Shown: positions 33,158-44,632, numbered from the stretch's first letter. The stretch: DNA of 64,000 nucleotides from Campanula takesimana (GCA_026119855.1 JAOWBW010000323.1:1178001-1242000); one strand, 5' to 3'. A program made the numbers and translations. The notes: a model not told the origin generated them from the letters alone.

Positions 33158-33931
33158 ATGGAGGTTGATGGATTTCCCCCTGGTGTCCGATTCCTTCCGA
33201 CAGACCAACAGTGTATTCTCTACCTGACTCGCAAGTTCACCTCTCAGCCCTTGCCTTTCCATGGTCTCTTTCTTGATCTCGACCCTTATAACCTCAAACA
33301 TCTCCCTCATATCTTCTCCTCTGCTGAGAATAAGGGTGAAGTCTATACTTTCACCACATTGCACAGGAAGGGTAAATTTGGCAACACCAAAGCCAATCGT
33401 AGGGTGGGGAATGGTACATGGCATGGTGATCGGACCTTCGAGATCTGGAATGAAAAGGATGAAACACACATTGGCATGTCTCACAAGTTCAGCTATCGTG
33501 AAAAGGGTACCCAATTCGACCACTGGTTTTTAATGACTGAGTACACCCTATTGAAGGGCACTTCCTTGCAGTATGATCCGTTGAAAGATTATGTCCTCTG
33601 TCATATTGTCAAGAAAGGTTGGTCCCATAATGGTAAGAAATTCAAAAAGTCCAAAACAGCTACTCCAAATCATCAAGTTGCTGCTGCTGTTTTCCAACAA
33701 CCGGAGCCAATCTTTGCAGGGGTGGCCGCTGAAAATCAGAGTTTTTCTGGTTTTGAAAACCCCTCTACATCGTCATATCCTTGTTCAGTAGTTGACACAC
33801 CTACCTTTGTTCAAAACTTGGATGATCCTCTGGGTGACCAAGAAGATTTAATGGAGATTCTAATGTTTTTGGACTATGAAAGTGAAGTTCCGTCCCTGGA
33901 AAGCAGCGTATATCTCAACAATGTTGAATGA
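33158..33931 (+). CDS. Divergent intronless NAC-domain transcription factor (257 residues)
   Basis: The NAC subdomains are recognisable in order: A, FPPGVRFLPTDQQCILYL (6-23); B, DPYNLKHLP (42-50); C, EVYTFTTLHRK...NRRVGNGTWHG (61-90); D, IGMSHKFSYREKGTQFDHWF (105-124) with MTEYTL; E, DYVLCHIVKK (144-153). Key positions differ from typical NACs: the usual FHPTDEEL is FLPTDQQC, GSGYWKATG is GNGTWHGDR, and TNWIMHEY is FDHWFLMTEY, so DNA recognition or dimerisation may be altered. The C-terminus has an acidic block, DQEDLMEILMFLDYESE, a plausible activation segment. Most NAC genes have two introns in the domain; this has none, and no poly-A-derived tail proves retroposition. The start was chosen at the ATG after the leader because the NAC domain begins at once. 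Part of a local duplication series. Confidence 0.88.
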   Translation: MEVDGFPPGVRFLPTDQQCILYLTRKFTSQPLPFHGLFLDLDPYNLKHLPHIFSSAENKGEVYTFTTLHRKGKFGNTKANRRVGNGTWHGDRTFEIWNEKDETHIGMSHKFSYREKGTQFDHWFLMTEYTLLKGTSLQYDPLKDYVLCHIVKKGWSHNGKKFKKSKTATPNHQVAAAVFQQPEPIFAGVAAENQSFSGFENPSTSSYPCSVVDTPTFVQNLDDPLGDQEDLMEILMFLDYESEVPSLESSVYLNNVE

Positions 33932-34260
33932 ATGGATGAACCCCAAGAAGATCAGTTATCTAGCTTCCCACTTGTGTGTTGATTGTAATTTTTTCTGGAT
34001 ATGCTCAAGTACTGTTGAGATCTTATGTAGGTAGAAGTATGTATGTAACTTGCTGGTTATTTTTCATGAAACCATGAATGAGTGGATTAATTTGTTGTTT
34101 GCTTCAATCAAACATTCTTTCTTTCTTTCGATCGTTCCAAAATTATTTGTCATATGTTTACATGTTAGCAGTTTGCACGACATAATAAATCCCATTAAAT
34201 CATGAATGAATGGTTCGTTATCTGTCATCAACGACATTTTAGATCAATGAATGAGATAAT
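33932..34260 (+). other. NAC 3'UTR and downstream region
   Basis: Contains GTATGTATGTAACTTG at about 34037, TGAATGAGTGGATTAATTTG at about 34074 and ACGACATTTTAGATCAAT at about 34232. All three phrases recur in altered form downstream and mark the duplicated unit. Confidence 0.7.
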
Positions 34261-35370
34261 CACTGTTTTAGCTGGGATTTTACGAGGTTTAAAAGTTTGG
34301 TTATGTTAATCTCTCATCATTTATCAATTCACAGACATTCAGCAACGACATCTAATATACTCCGTTGTTACTTAGCAGTAACGACAATTTATTGATCATA
34401 CAATGCAAAATTGAAATATATTTTATCCAATGCTTTAGTGTAACTTGCATAGAAAAGAGTCCAAATATCTCCTGTCAACATGAACAATGTGCTGTGATTC
34501 TGCTTCCTTTATCTTCTTATTCATCTTCACTGCTCAGGAAGGTATTTATATCTCTCGCAAAATTCAAATATATTTTCCCATATTTACTTAATGTGTCGAA
34601 ACAAAAATCCAGCCAGTTGAGCTTTCTTGAAGTCAGCGAGTACGAGAATGAGAATAAAATGATTGAAACGAAAAATACGTAATCGATTCATTCATACTTT
34701 CATGAATAGGAACAAGGTTTACATATACGTATATTCTGCCTATACAGATTAAAATACTCGAATATCGCCAAAAGACCATATATATACTTCACATCTATCA
34801 GTTTTTAACAAAAAAAGTATACAAAAATTAATAAATGCAATTTGAAGATTAAGGCACAGAAGCTTCCTCGTCAGGTTTGAACATTTGAAGTGATTTCTTT
34901 CGTTGTTGTTTCTTCACCGGATGTTGAATTTGCATACAAGGTGGCTGAGGTTTTTACAAAAGTCAATGATCTGAAGACATTAACATGAGAGATTAACTGA
35001 TCGAAGATTAAGACATCGACATGAGAGATTAACGGGGGGTTTGACCCTGTCAGTAGGAAGAAAATATTTTTACGCGTCTTGCCTATTTAAGACCACAGTT
35101 AACTATAGTAGCTAAACCACATTAATGGTTAGGGGATCCTCTAAACCCTTCCTGTTTTAAAAGTTAACATTTCACCACTGAAATTAGTATGTAAATTTTA
35201 GCTTTTTAATTAGCACTATATGCATTAGAATTTTCATGGCTTCTTCATTGATCATCAAAGCTCTTTCAGTTCGGTTCCTATGACATCAGAACTCGTAGTT
35301 TCCTGATCATCAAAAATTGGCTTCTTCATTGATCATCAATCTTTTTTCTTTTTTTTTTTTTTTTTTTTTT
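34261..35370. other. Intergenic within the NAC duplication region
   Basis: No intact gene. On the minus strand near 34851-34950 an acceptor-like CTCAG precedes about 32 open codons (containing MQIQHPVKKQQRKKSLQMF) and a stop: perhaps a relic exon. CAGTAGGAAGAAAA...TTAGGGGAT at about 35049-35137 recurs near 37890-37975. A T-run lies at 35349-35370. Confidence 0.4.
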
Positions 35371-35625
35371 GAGATTTTCATGTTGCTGGAGGATGAAACT
35401 GAAAACCCATCCTTGGATATAGCAGCTTCTGCAATGCCTTAATTAGATGATCTGCTTTCTAGTTTCTCACTTGCTTCGAGATTGATTAGCTAGTTAAACT
35501 TTGGATGATTATAGAATTCTGTTTACTGATTTTGGATATGTATGTAACTTGTTGGTTTGTTTTCATGAAATTAAGCATGAATGAATGGATTACTTTGTTT
35601 TCCCTTCAATCAATTATTATTTCGT
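35371..35625 (+). pseudogene. Relic of a NAC paralogue: last 23 codons plus 3'UTR
   Basis: GAG ATT at 35371 begins a frame reading EIFMLLEDETENPSLDIA and ending at TAA (35440-35442). It lines up codon for codon with the C-terminus of the intact NAC gene (EILMFLDYESEVPSLESS), and the 3'UTR phrases ATGTATGTAACTTGTTGG and TGAATGAATGGATTAC follow in the same order. The NAC domain is gone: a T-run directly precedes the surviving codons. This is the remains of a tandem duplicate. Confidence 0.8.
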
Positions 35626-37157
35626 TTGTTGCTTCGTTATTCCCACCAAGACCAGCACCAACGATTCTCGCTGAGTATTATGAACAATTCTTATCACATT
35701 TGATATTCTCATTTGTTATAAAATGTCATTTACAGTATACTCTTCGCTTCATTTGCTGAAAAAAATTCGTAGAAACATTACTGCTCCTTATAACGCCTTT
35801 TAGAAGCGTTCATTAGCGAAACGTAAGACCAGGACTGCTTGTTCAATCCATCTTGAAGGATTAACACAACACAACACCCTTCTATAAGTATTAGTGTATT
35901 GAATATTGCAGCGCAAGTAGTTATATCATTGTGTATTAAGATTGATGTTTTCAATTTACTTTTCGTAATTAATCTGATTTTAAGGATATCATATTTTGAA
36001 AATGCCATAAAATGGCTCCATACAATATTACTCACGCGCCATCACTCATTTGCGACTCCTAACGCGCTCAATCACTTTTGGCCAAATACCAGTCCCCCGT
36101 CCCACAAAAAAATTCGCACTTTTGAGCATTAAGGACAACATTAAATTTTCTGCACTGAAGAGGATCTTGATTAACCGAAGGCTGTTAAGAGTATCAAGCT
36201 CTAAATGACAATTGACTAGTAGTTTACACGGTCGTACAAGCTATTTGCAAACAAGTAAAACAGATTTCTTAATACTTTTAACAAGTCAAATACGACATTT
36301 ATTATGTGACGGGAGGAGTAATTACTAGTCAGCTGTGGCTTGAAAAGGGTTGGCAAGAACTCAAAATCTCACTCAGTAAACGAAATGTTTACAAGTCTTC
36401 AGTACCTGCCCTGTTATCATTTTAAGTTGTTATACCAGAGGCACCAAGCAAGGAACATGTTATAACTTCTCCATGATAAATAAATCTATTCCATCCATTT
36501 ATAATTTGGTGCAATTCCGACGATACGAATTGGGTGTTTTCAAATAGTCAACTATTTTTCTGCTCCATGTATGCATGTAGTTGACTTTGGTAGAGCTGAC
36601 AAGTGATTATGTATGTGGTTGTGGTTGTAGTTGTAACACAGTGTTTAGTGGAAGAGAGCTGAAGCTGTTCGATGAAATGCCTAAAAGAAGAGGTAAAAAG
36701 TATGTACCTTCGTTTCATTTACTACAAATATTTTTATTGCTGCTGCTAATGCCACATAAAAGTGATTGCTTGGATCCAACTTTCAAGGCACTGCTTCTAC
36801 AGTTCAAAATTAAGGCTTCGTAAAGCTACCAGATTTACAACATTCATCTTTTTTTCGTTGTCTTTGTGTGATGGGAAATGTATACAACTATAGTTTGTTT
36901 TCTTTTCTGTTCTTGTTCCTTTTGTGCATAATTTGTATCCGGAGATGTTTCCTTGTATAAAAATAACATCTTTGAGTTCTATTAGAATTAAATTCATTAA
37001 ATGTTTGCTTGCAATGATCTGGTTGGATGCGCAGCAAAACACCCTTCTGATTGTCTACATGCTTTCATTTTGCCTTTGGTCTCTTGTTCATAATTTGATA
37101 CTTGTGTTTAATGTTTCTTTCTTTTAACATATTACCTCTACTAACTGCGGATTAGCA
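35626..37157. other. Intergenic with a possible PPR-like scrap
   Basis: Mostly AT-rich. At about 36640-36710 on the plus strand a short frame contains ELKLFDEMPKRRGKKYV, similar to the phrase in the possible gene at 32587-32666 on the opposite strand. Too short and isolated to call a gene. Confidence 0.35.
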
Positions 37158-37336
37158 CTCCCTACGTCCTACATTAAGAGTCCCTTTTGACTATTTGAAG
37201 ATATTAGTTATGTATTTTACATTCCGTTACTACCCTTACTGAGCGCAATAATCACGCCCAAGAGATGGGACTAGCTTTTTGGGACAATCAAAAATGTAAA
37301 AGAAAAAAAAACACTTTCTTTTTGGGACGGAGGGAG
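37158..37336. mobile_element. Stowaway-like MITE (179 bp)
   Basis: CTCCCTACGTCCTACATTAA and TTTTGGGACGGAGGGAG, TA on the right. Same length and middle motif (TTTGACTATTT) as 40739-40916. Confidence 0.85.
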
Positions 37337-37697
37337 TATATGTGCTAAGCTTCTCGCTAAATAACGTCAAAATGTACATCCAAGCATATAGGAGTATTTC
37401 ACTTGCAAATCCACACAACACTTTGTGATTCCTTGACAGTGCTTGCTTATGGCTGGAATTTCAATTTCTTCCCATCAGTAGAGGCGTTGCGTTGACTTAG
37501 ATGGTAGAATTTCTATCAATTACTGATGGAGAAACAGAGGGGATATATTATGCATTAAGCATATCATATAAGAAAAAGAGCCCTCTGTCCCACCCATTCA
37601 CAAATATCTCAAATTCTATAATCTTGAGCCACCAACGTTCAGCTGATATAAATAGCACCATCTATCAAAACTCCATAAATTGGCTGTTAATCTTCGA
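37337..37697. other. Intergenic, no gene recognised
   Basis: AT-rich sequence between the MITE and the third NAC-3' copy. No supported coding sequence. Confidence 0.5.
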
Positions 37698-37990
37698 TGA
37701 GTGATGAATATATGAGCCCTTAGAAGTATGTATGTAACTTGTTTCGTTTTAATCAAAGTCTGTATGAATGGATTACTAATTTGTTATTTGCTTCAATCGA
37801 GTAGTCTTTCTTTCGTTCCTTGTATTAGTATCTCGTCAACGGCAGTTTAGATCAATTAAACACACACACAAACACAAGCCTTTCAAGAGACCGTTAGTAG
37901 GAAGAAAAAAAAAAAGCTTTGATCTTTCTACAACATAAGTAAACTGATTTAAACCTCATTAGCTGCAGGGGATAGTTAAGGAAATACAAA
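37698..37990 (+). pseudogene. Second relic of the NAC 3' region
   Basis: GAAGTATGTATGTAACTTG at about 37724, TGTATGAATGGATTACTAAT at about 37761, TTGCTTCAATCGAGTAGTC, then CGTCAACGGCAGTTTAGATC near 37834 repeat, in order, the phrases downstream of the intact NAC gene. It continues to the TAGTAGGAAGAAAA motif seen at 35049. No coding part survives. Confidence 0.7.
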
Positions 37991-38014
37991 ACCGTTGACA
38001 AACTTTAGGAGAAT

Positions 38015-38973
38015 TGTAACACCCCAATTTTTCACAACTAATAAATAATACTAACTAATTTGAATAAATCCCAAATTCAAAATGCCCCAACGGCTATAAA
38101 TAACCATAATTCAAACTTTAACCAATAATCAAACCCATAACGGCTAGTACAAGTCACTAGCTCAAATGGTAACTAACGGAATATAAAGTCTAAACTTAAA
38201 CGTAACGGAAATCATAATTACTAACTAACTTTATTCAAAATATAACTTCTATGCCACCAAACTTTGCGACCCTTGACCTGCTTATTTGTAACCTGGAGAG
38301 AAATAAGAATGGAAGGAGATCCGTACTCCTCTCCTTCCTTCATCTTTACACCCTAATCTCCATAACCCTAGTTCATACCAATTATTCTTAGGGTTTCTCA
38401 AACCAAAATTCTCATTGATTTACACTAGAGAGAAAAAAATAGTAAGCGATTGAGAGTACCTTCGATGGTTGATCTGTACTCCTCTCCTTCCTCTGCCTTC
38501 TCTCTCTCTCTCGGTCTCTTCCTCCGTTCCCTCTCTGCGGCTCTCCCTCAGTGCCGCTGCTCTCTCTTTCGAGTCCAGATCTCCTGTGCCACACTGTGTG
38601 CCCCTCCCTGTGCCACAAGTGATCCAACGGCTTTATGTTGATATTATCCAAGCATGTAAACGGTTGAGATTATAGTGGCACAGGGAGGGGCACACAGTGT
38701 GGCACAGGAGATCTGGACTCCTCTCTTTCTCCGGTTCTTTTCTTTTCCTTTTTGTGATACAATAATAATAGGTTTAGGGATTTAAAGAGTATTTATATTA
38801 AAAGGGTTTTCAATTCCCTAAATTAAAAAGGATTCCTTTTTCCCTTCAATAATGAATTGGACTTTTCTATTTTGACCCAATAACTAAACCCAATCCTTTT
38901 TATTAATGGCTCGGCCCAAATAATTAAAAAGTTCAAATAGAAAAACAAGTAGGGGAAATTTCAGGTCATTACA
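38015..38973. mobile_element. Solo LTR (959 bp), gypsy-like ends
   Basis: TGTAACACCCCAATTTTTCA at the start and GGTCATTACA at the end, with the exact 5-bp duplication AGAAT on both sides (38010-38014, 38974-38978) and no interior. Such solo LTRs arise by recombination between the two LTRs. It carries the 150-bp MITE below. Confidence 0.9.
38571..38720. mobile_element. MULE-type MITE with ~45-bp perfect inverted repeats (150 bp)
   Basis: GAGTCCAGATCTCCTGTGCC begins an arm of about 45 bases whose exact complement ends at 38720 (GGCACAGGAGATCTGGACTC). The exact 9-bp duplication CTCTCTTTC flanks it (38562-38570, 38721-38729). Perfect arms suggest recent movement. Confidence 0.95.
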
Positions 38974-39188
38974 AGAATGAATATCTTTAAGAAAGCCAAA
39001 GTAATTGTTCACAGGAAGCAAAGCCAACCTACACCAACTACTTCCTACGTCCCAAAATGAATGTCCAAAATGTTCAAATTTTCTCTTAATCGAGAAAAAA
39101 TGAAAATAGTTTTGGTTCAAGAAGAAGTCGTCGTGAAAAATGTTTGATGATTCGTAAAAGCATATTTATCAGGCGCTCTGGTCTTGTT
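38974..39188. other. Intergenic with MITE fragment
   Basis: ACTTCCTACGTCCCAAAATG near 39040 is one end of a Stowaway-like element; the other end is missing. Confidence 0.5.
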
Positions 39189-39326
39189 CAGGGTTGCACG
39201 ATTCGTAGTTCGTCCGATTCGAATTCGCGATTCGCTCAATCTACGGAATCTCATACGTAGTATTACAATTATTGCGATTCACGAATCCGCAATAGTAGTA
39301 CGTTTGATTTAAATAAATATTAAAGG

Positions 39327-39391
<65 letters not shown>

Positions 39392-39783
39392 CTTACTCCT
39401 CATAGAAAATCAACAGTTTAATTTTGAAATCATGTAGTGACTTTATTTGGTTGTATAATTTGATTTTTGGAAAGGATTTGTATGTTGGAGTAGTCTTTGG
39501 CAGGCAACAGGCATTTGTAGTGAGGGACTGATCATAGAGCTCCTTGATAATAACATTGTGGCTTTTCAGTTTCTATAGCTGTTTAGTTAATGTACAACAT
39601 TCACTTATTGCAACAGTGGCTTTTCATTTTTAGAGGACATTTATTGCGAATTCAAACAGATTTTTCAAGGTATCGGAACACGAATCGAAGATAACGATTC
39701 GCATATTCTAATGTATCGATTCGGTATTGAATCGCGAATCGATACGCGATTCGATGCCATTGTGAGAGTATCCAGCAACCCTG
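39189..39783. mobile_element. Non-autonomous hAT element with CGATTCG arrays (595 bp)
   Basis: CAGGGTTGCACGATTCG and its right counterpart ending TCCAGCAACCCTG are terminal inverted repeats. Flanks GTCTTGTT and ATCTTATT agree at 6 of 8, a decayed 8-bp duplication. Both ends carry GCGATTCG/CGAATCGC units. An AAT microsatellite lies inside. A half copy is at 18472. Confidence 0.88.
39329..39391. repeat. (AAT)n microsatellite
   Basis: About twenty AAT units with one interruption. Confidence 0.97.
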
Positions 39784-39980
39784 ATCTTATTTGGGGCTGG
39801 TGTTGTAGTTATGGGTAGGGTAGGGAAGAGGTGGTGGAGAGTAAACATACATGCTTATACCGAATTTAGCCCATAGATAAACGTCTTTTTTTTGTCAATC
39901 ATCAAACTGGAAATCTTGTAGACAAACAGAGAAATTAATAGACATTCATTTGATGGCTAACCACATGTCCTTATTAGTTA

Positions 39981-40244
39981 CTCCCTCCGTCTCAAAATAG
40001 ATGTCGTTTTAGACACTTTCACATATATTAAGAAATGCAATTAATGTATGTGAAAATGTCTTATATACCCCTAAAGTAATCCAACTACCTAGATATTAAA
40101 TGCTTGTGCAAGAGATAATTCATTATCATTAATAAGGGTAGAATTGGTATACAACAATAAATAAGCCTTGAAAATTGTAAAACGACAAGTATTTTGAGAC
40201 AAAAATTAATTCCCAAAACGACATCTAATTTGAGACGGAGAGAG
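39981..40244. mobile_element. Stowaway-like MITE (264 bp)
   Basis: CTCCCTCCGTCTCAAAATAG and ATTTGAGACGGAGAGAG with TA at 39979-39980 and 40245-40246; GATGTCGTTTT/AAAACGACATC pair just inside. Confidence 0.92.
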
Positions 40245-40444
40245 TATTACTAACTATACGCGCATACAATTTTAATTACTGCTTTAGCTGTGGGTTTTTG
40301 CTTCATTTGATACTAATTGTTGTAGTCTCATTAGTAAGCTATTACTTTTAAAAGTTATTGGTGTTTTTGGCATAGACACCTAAGAGAGTTATTTTTTACC
40401 ACGAGAGACAATTATGTGTGTTTTTCTTCTTTTACTATAATATA

Positions 40445-40725
40445 CTCTCTCCGTCTCACCTCACTTGAGACTTATTTCCATTTTGGTCCGTCCCACTTCA
40501 CCTGAGACTCCCTAAAATAAAAATCTTTTTTATAATTTTATATTCAATCTTCCCCACTCACTCATTCTCTCTCTTCATTTTCCACTACACAATTCATTCA
40601 ACCAACCTACTATTAACCCCACTAATTATCTCTCTTCATTTTTTACCACATTTTTCTTATTTTATTCTTTTTCCTTAGTTATTGTGCCCACCTCTTGGGT
40701 CTCAAGTGAGGTGGGACGGAGGGAG
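40445..40725. mobile_element. Stowaway-like MITE (281 bp), relative of the palindrome arm
   Basis: CTCTCTCCGTCTCACCTCAC and GTGAGGTGGGACGGAGGGAG with TA on both sides. Its right half (ATTGTGCCCACCTCTTGGGT and upstream) is the sequence present on both sides of the 24210-24781 layer, whereas its left half is different. Confidence 0.92.
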
Positions 40726-40738
40726 TAATAGACAATTA

Positions 40739-40916
40739 CTCTCTCAGTCTTAAAATAATCTTCATATTTGACTATTTAAACTCTTTAAAGATATGAACAT
40801 TTGTTCACTAGTCATGTTGTGTTTATGTACATTTAAGCCTAAATTGTAGAAATAAGAAAAACTTTTTGGGACAATGAAAAATAGTAAATAAGAAGATCAT
40901 TTCGGGACAGATGGAG
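40739..40916. mobile_element. Stowaway-like MITE (178 bp)
   Basis: CTCTCAGTCTTAAAATAATC and GATCATTTCGGGACAGATGG as inverted ends, the right terminus slightly mutated. Confidence 0.8.
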
Positions 40917-41030
40917 CATAAGAGTGACGAGCTGGAACCGTTTTATTTATTTATTTTTGTTTTGTGTGTGAGTGTTATTTTTTTATAGCCTACACGTGAA
41001 TTTAAAGAGGTTTGGGGTATTTTATACTAG

Positions 41031-41270
41031 GGGCCTTAAAGAAATTGCGAAAATGATGTTAACTTATTAAAACGTTAACGTTAGGCCGAGGGGCCTTAAA
41101 AGAAATTTCCTTAATATCAATAGTTTGGGTAAAAAAAATGAATTAAAATATACACTTTTCCTAAAATAAATTACACAATTTCGTCCTATATTTAATTGCG
41201 CACTTAACTTAATAAAAAACGTTAATGTTAAGCAGAGGGGCCGTAACAGAAATGTCTCCAAAAACACCAA
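41031..41270. repeat. Degenerate direct repeats
   Basis: GTTAACGTTAGGCCGAGGGG at about 41079 and GTTAATGTTAAGCAGAGGGG at about 41220 share their following AAA/CAGAAAT(T/G)TC; a weaker copy (AGGGGCCTTAAAGAAAT) is at about 41031. No gene seen. Confidence 0.6.
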
Positions 41271-41827
41271 ATAGTTGATCTATTCATCAAAACATGCATA
41301 TGGTCTTATGGAACTTAAATTCAATAATTTGAATATTTTATTTCCATTCTTTAATTTTATATTAGTAATTCAGTGATGTTGGTGTCTTGCCTTTGACTTT
41401 TTAGATAAAGCTCATCACTTTTTTTATTATTATACGTTAATTTTATAAAACGTGCTATTATATAATGTTGAGTCGGTGACTATGTCGGTGTTTGCCCTTG
41501 ACCCTTTTGCCAAAGACCATTTTCCTTTTTTTGTTATGCATTAAATTAATTAAAACATGCACTATACGTTAGAATCGGAGAGTATGTTGGTGTAATTGTC
41601 GGAAATGGGTTTTTATGTGGTGTTGAAAACATTTTGCTTAAATTTAAAATAAAAATAAAAATGTGTAAATGAAAACAAATTGTAAAATTAAATTTATGTT
41701 GCGAGTATTAAGAAAATACATTTATATTCTAAAAAAAATAAAAAATCAGGTAACAAGAGACTAAAGTAAGTAATTTGATAACAATAAATGAATATAGTTT
41801 AGATAATATGAAGGAGTTGGTCTTGTG

Positions 41828-42270
41828 AAAAACGTGTTTTACCTTAATCAAAGGAAAAAATGTTTTTTTTCAAACACGCTGGCGCTTGTTTTTCAAAACA
41901 AGCGGTGACATTTTTGTAAATACTGGCAAGCATCGTAAATGCCAGTGTGAATATTTTAAAGTGCCAGTCATTAGGACCGACGTTTAAAAACATTGTGTTT
42001 GACACTTTTCAAAAGTGCCAGAGTTAGTGTTTAAAAGTGGCAGCCATTACATTGGCACTTATAAACATTGATACTGACACTTATCAAAAGTGATAGTGTT
42101 AATAAGTGTCAGTGTAGCATGGCTGACACTTTTTAACACTAACACTGGCACTTACGATCAGCACTAAACAACTTCCCATTTATTACAAAAATACCACCGC
42201 GCCATTTATAAAAATGCGTTTTACGCTAACTTAGCGTAAAATCCATTTTTTCTAGATTTTCACAATACGA
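41828..42270. repeat. Imperfect foldback with TGCCAGT/TGACACTT array
   Basis: GCGGTGACATTTTTGTAAAT near 41904 pairs with the complement of 42175-42200, and AACGTGTTTTACC with GCGTTTTACGC. Between them about a dozen AAGTGCCAGTG/TGACACTT units alternate in both orientations. This looks like subterminal transposase sites of a small or internally deleted DNA element, but I cannot define termini or a target duplication. Confidence 0.6.
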
Positions 42271-42279
42271 AGAGACTTA

Positions 42280-44279
42280 TCTCACATTACTTAAAAAGGG
42301 AAATGTTTTTTTTTAAAAAAGTGGATTTATCCAAAGAGAGTAATAATAAAGTTTTTTTTAAAAAAAAAAAAAAAAAACTACAAATTTGGTCCACAAAATA
42401 ACATGTCATGATTTTGTTGGTGCTTTTAATTAGAGAATGTCGAGTCCACAATCGACGTAACTAATAAAATATCACAACCTCATTTTGTTCTAATTTTTGT
42501 GCTATTAGCATTGGTCATCCAAAGAGGAGCCAATCGTGTGGTTTCCTCTAAGAGACCACCTACTGGCCCATTCCCAAACAAAATTGCAAGGATGTTGGAC
42601 CCGCATGCACAACGCTTTCTAGGATGTCGGACCAGCTGAATGGCAGTTTCGTGCGGATCAGAGCGGGACTAAGTTGGAGCGGTCTGAACTACGAATTAGA
42701 TTCAGGGCAATAAGGGTTCTTCCGTGCGAGCGCAGATCAGGCCATTGTCGATCGGTTTGGTTGTGCCCGTTTGCAATAGAGCTGACAAGTTCACTGAATC
42801 TGGATCTTCGTTCAGGTGCGATCAGATGACCAAAACTGATCGCGCAAAATTGTGCCTATTACCTAAAAACACCTATAACTCTTAATAAACTATTCCAAAC
42901 ATCCAGAACAATAGAGCAATTAGCAAGAGAGAACATATTGAAGCATAATTCTTCTCAACTCCAGACATTCCCATCATTAATATTTGTTTGCCGAAATCGT
43001 TAGTTTGAAGAGATTCTACTAACGACTGTTAAAGTAATCTTAGAAAAGTCAGCCAACCGTTAGCACCAATGCGGGACAATACATTTGTGCCGAAATTGTG
43101 CTCAACATATGTCTCAACTTTTCCCCTTCCCCATTAAGTTAATTTTTTGTTATTTTTCAAAAAATAAATAAATTATTTTATCATACATGTTCCTATCAAT
43201 TATGCCTTAAGCTTTGATGGTAAGTTCAGGAGTGAAAAAAATATTTAGATGCAAAAGACTTGATCTATTAAGTGCATAGTAAAATTATTTAAATACTTGA
43301 AATGTTTTAAGGATAATTTAGTATTTTTAAACATGAATTGATTGTTTCTTTTAATAGGTGTGATTTTTTTTCATTTAGCAAACAACAAATTCATTTCATT
43401 CACAATAATAAAAGAGACGACACTCCACAAAGACCGGAGGCTCATCCCTAGTATCAATAGTAGTTCCATGTTCAAACATACAACAATGAATCTTCTGATC
43501 TAAATATTGAGATGTTCGTATTCCACTCCAAGCAAAGCTTGGAAACTTCCTCAATCAGGCATTTAAGAAATCCCTCACCGAATAAGATTTTGCGCTGACC
43601 ACTCGGTATACTGAAGAATCCAGGTGGACGAGACGTCTACCTTACATCCCAAAAGCCACGAAACATCCACGCGTAGGAAGAACAATGAGATCCATATCAT
43701 TGTGAAGGAACTGGAGATTCGTCACAATTGCTTGATAAAAAAAACAACAGTCAAACAAATGAAAAAACATAGGCTCTAAACAAAGTAGAGAAATCAAAGG
43801 CTCTGTACAAATGAGAGAAATACACGACTCTCAACAAAAGAGAAAAATCCAAGACTCTCAATAGAGAAGAGAAATTTAAGTATAAGATAATTAAAAAACT
43901 CAACAACACAATAATTTGTAATCTCAATAGCTTGAGATTACAAAAAATTGTGTTGCTGAAAAACGATTACAACAAAAATTAACAAATAGAAGATGAAAAA
44001 AATGAAATAATTAATAGCGAAGAGAGGTTGATTTGGTGAAAAAGATGGAAGAAGATAGGAAGAAACGAGAGAGAGAGACGTTGGGGGAGAAGTTGTGAGA
44101 AGTTACATTCATTACGTGCGAAAATTCTAACAATACAATATGCACAATTATAGGTGTGCATGAGAATTAAGGAGAATAATAATAAATAATTATTGTGAGT
44201 ATGAAAAGTGAAGAAAGAAAAATAAAGCAGAGCAGAGAATAATAATGGATAATTGTAGTAGTGTTATAATATATTATTA
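42280..44279. other. Intergenic, no gene recognised
   Basis: AT-rich with a somewhat GC-richer part at 42580-42850. I see short repeats (GGATGTTGGACC/GGATGTCGGACC near 42588 and 42631) and A/T runs near 42310 and 42350. No supported gene, RNA or complete element. Confidence 0.5.
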
Positions 44280-44632
44280 TGTGGATGTCCTTTGAACCAG
44301 AAGTGTACAAGAGAAGCTTTGCAAGATTATCTTTCGCGAAGCTTACTAGGGAAGCTTTGTAAATATCTTCAGTGAAACTTACTAGGGAAGCTTGGTAAAT
44401 ATCTTCAGAGAAGCTTACTACGGAAGCCTTACTAAAGGATAGTGTTTATCCTTATGGAAGCTTATAGAGGATTCCAATTTCCACCTATAAATAGTAGGCT
44501 CTAGTTTTCATTTCAAGTGACTTCAGAAGTTCTTAACTTCTACCTTTCTCTCTTGTACACTCTCTCTATAATAGTCTTGAAATAAAATAATATCTATTGA
44601 TATTATGCTCTTGGTTCTCCAGTTTTATAACA
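44280..44632 (+). repeat. 5' LTR of the old copia element
   Basis: Ends TTATAACA just before the primer site. The left edge near TGTGGATGTCC is approximate because the 3' LTR is not in view. A TATA box, TATAAATA, lies at about 44486. Three GAAGCTT(T/G)... units of 36-38 bp start at 44313, 44351 and 44387. Confidence 0.7.

Noticed and set aside
36581..36823. PPR protein gene
   Set aside because: Only one partial KLFDEMPKR phrase; real PPR proteins have many tandem 35-residue repeats.
42510..43090. Inverted-repeat element ending in GCATTGGT
   Set aside because: Only a few bases pair and no target duplication is visible.
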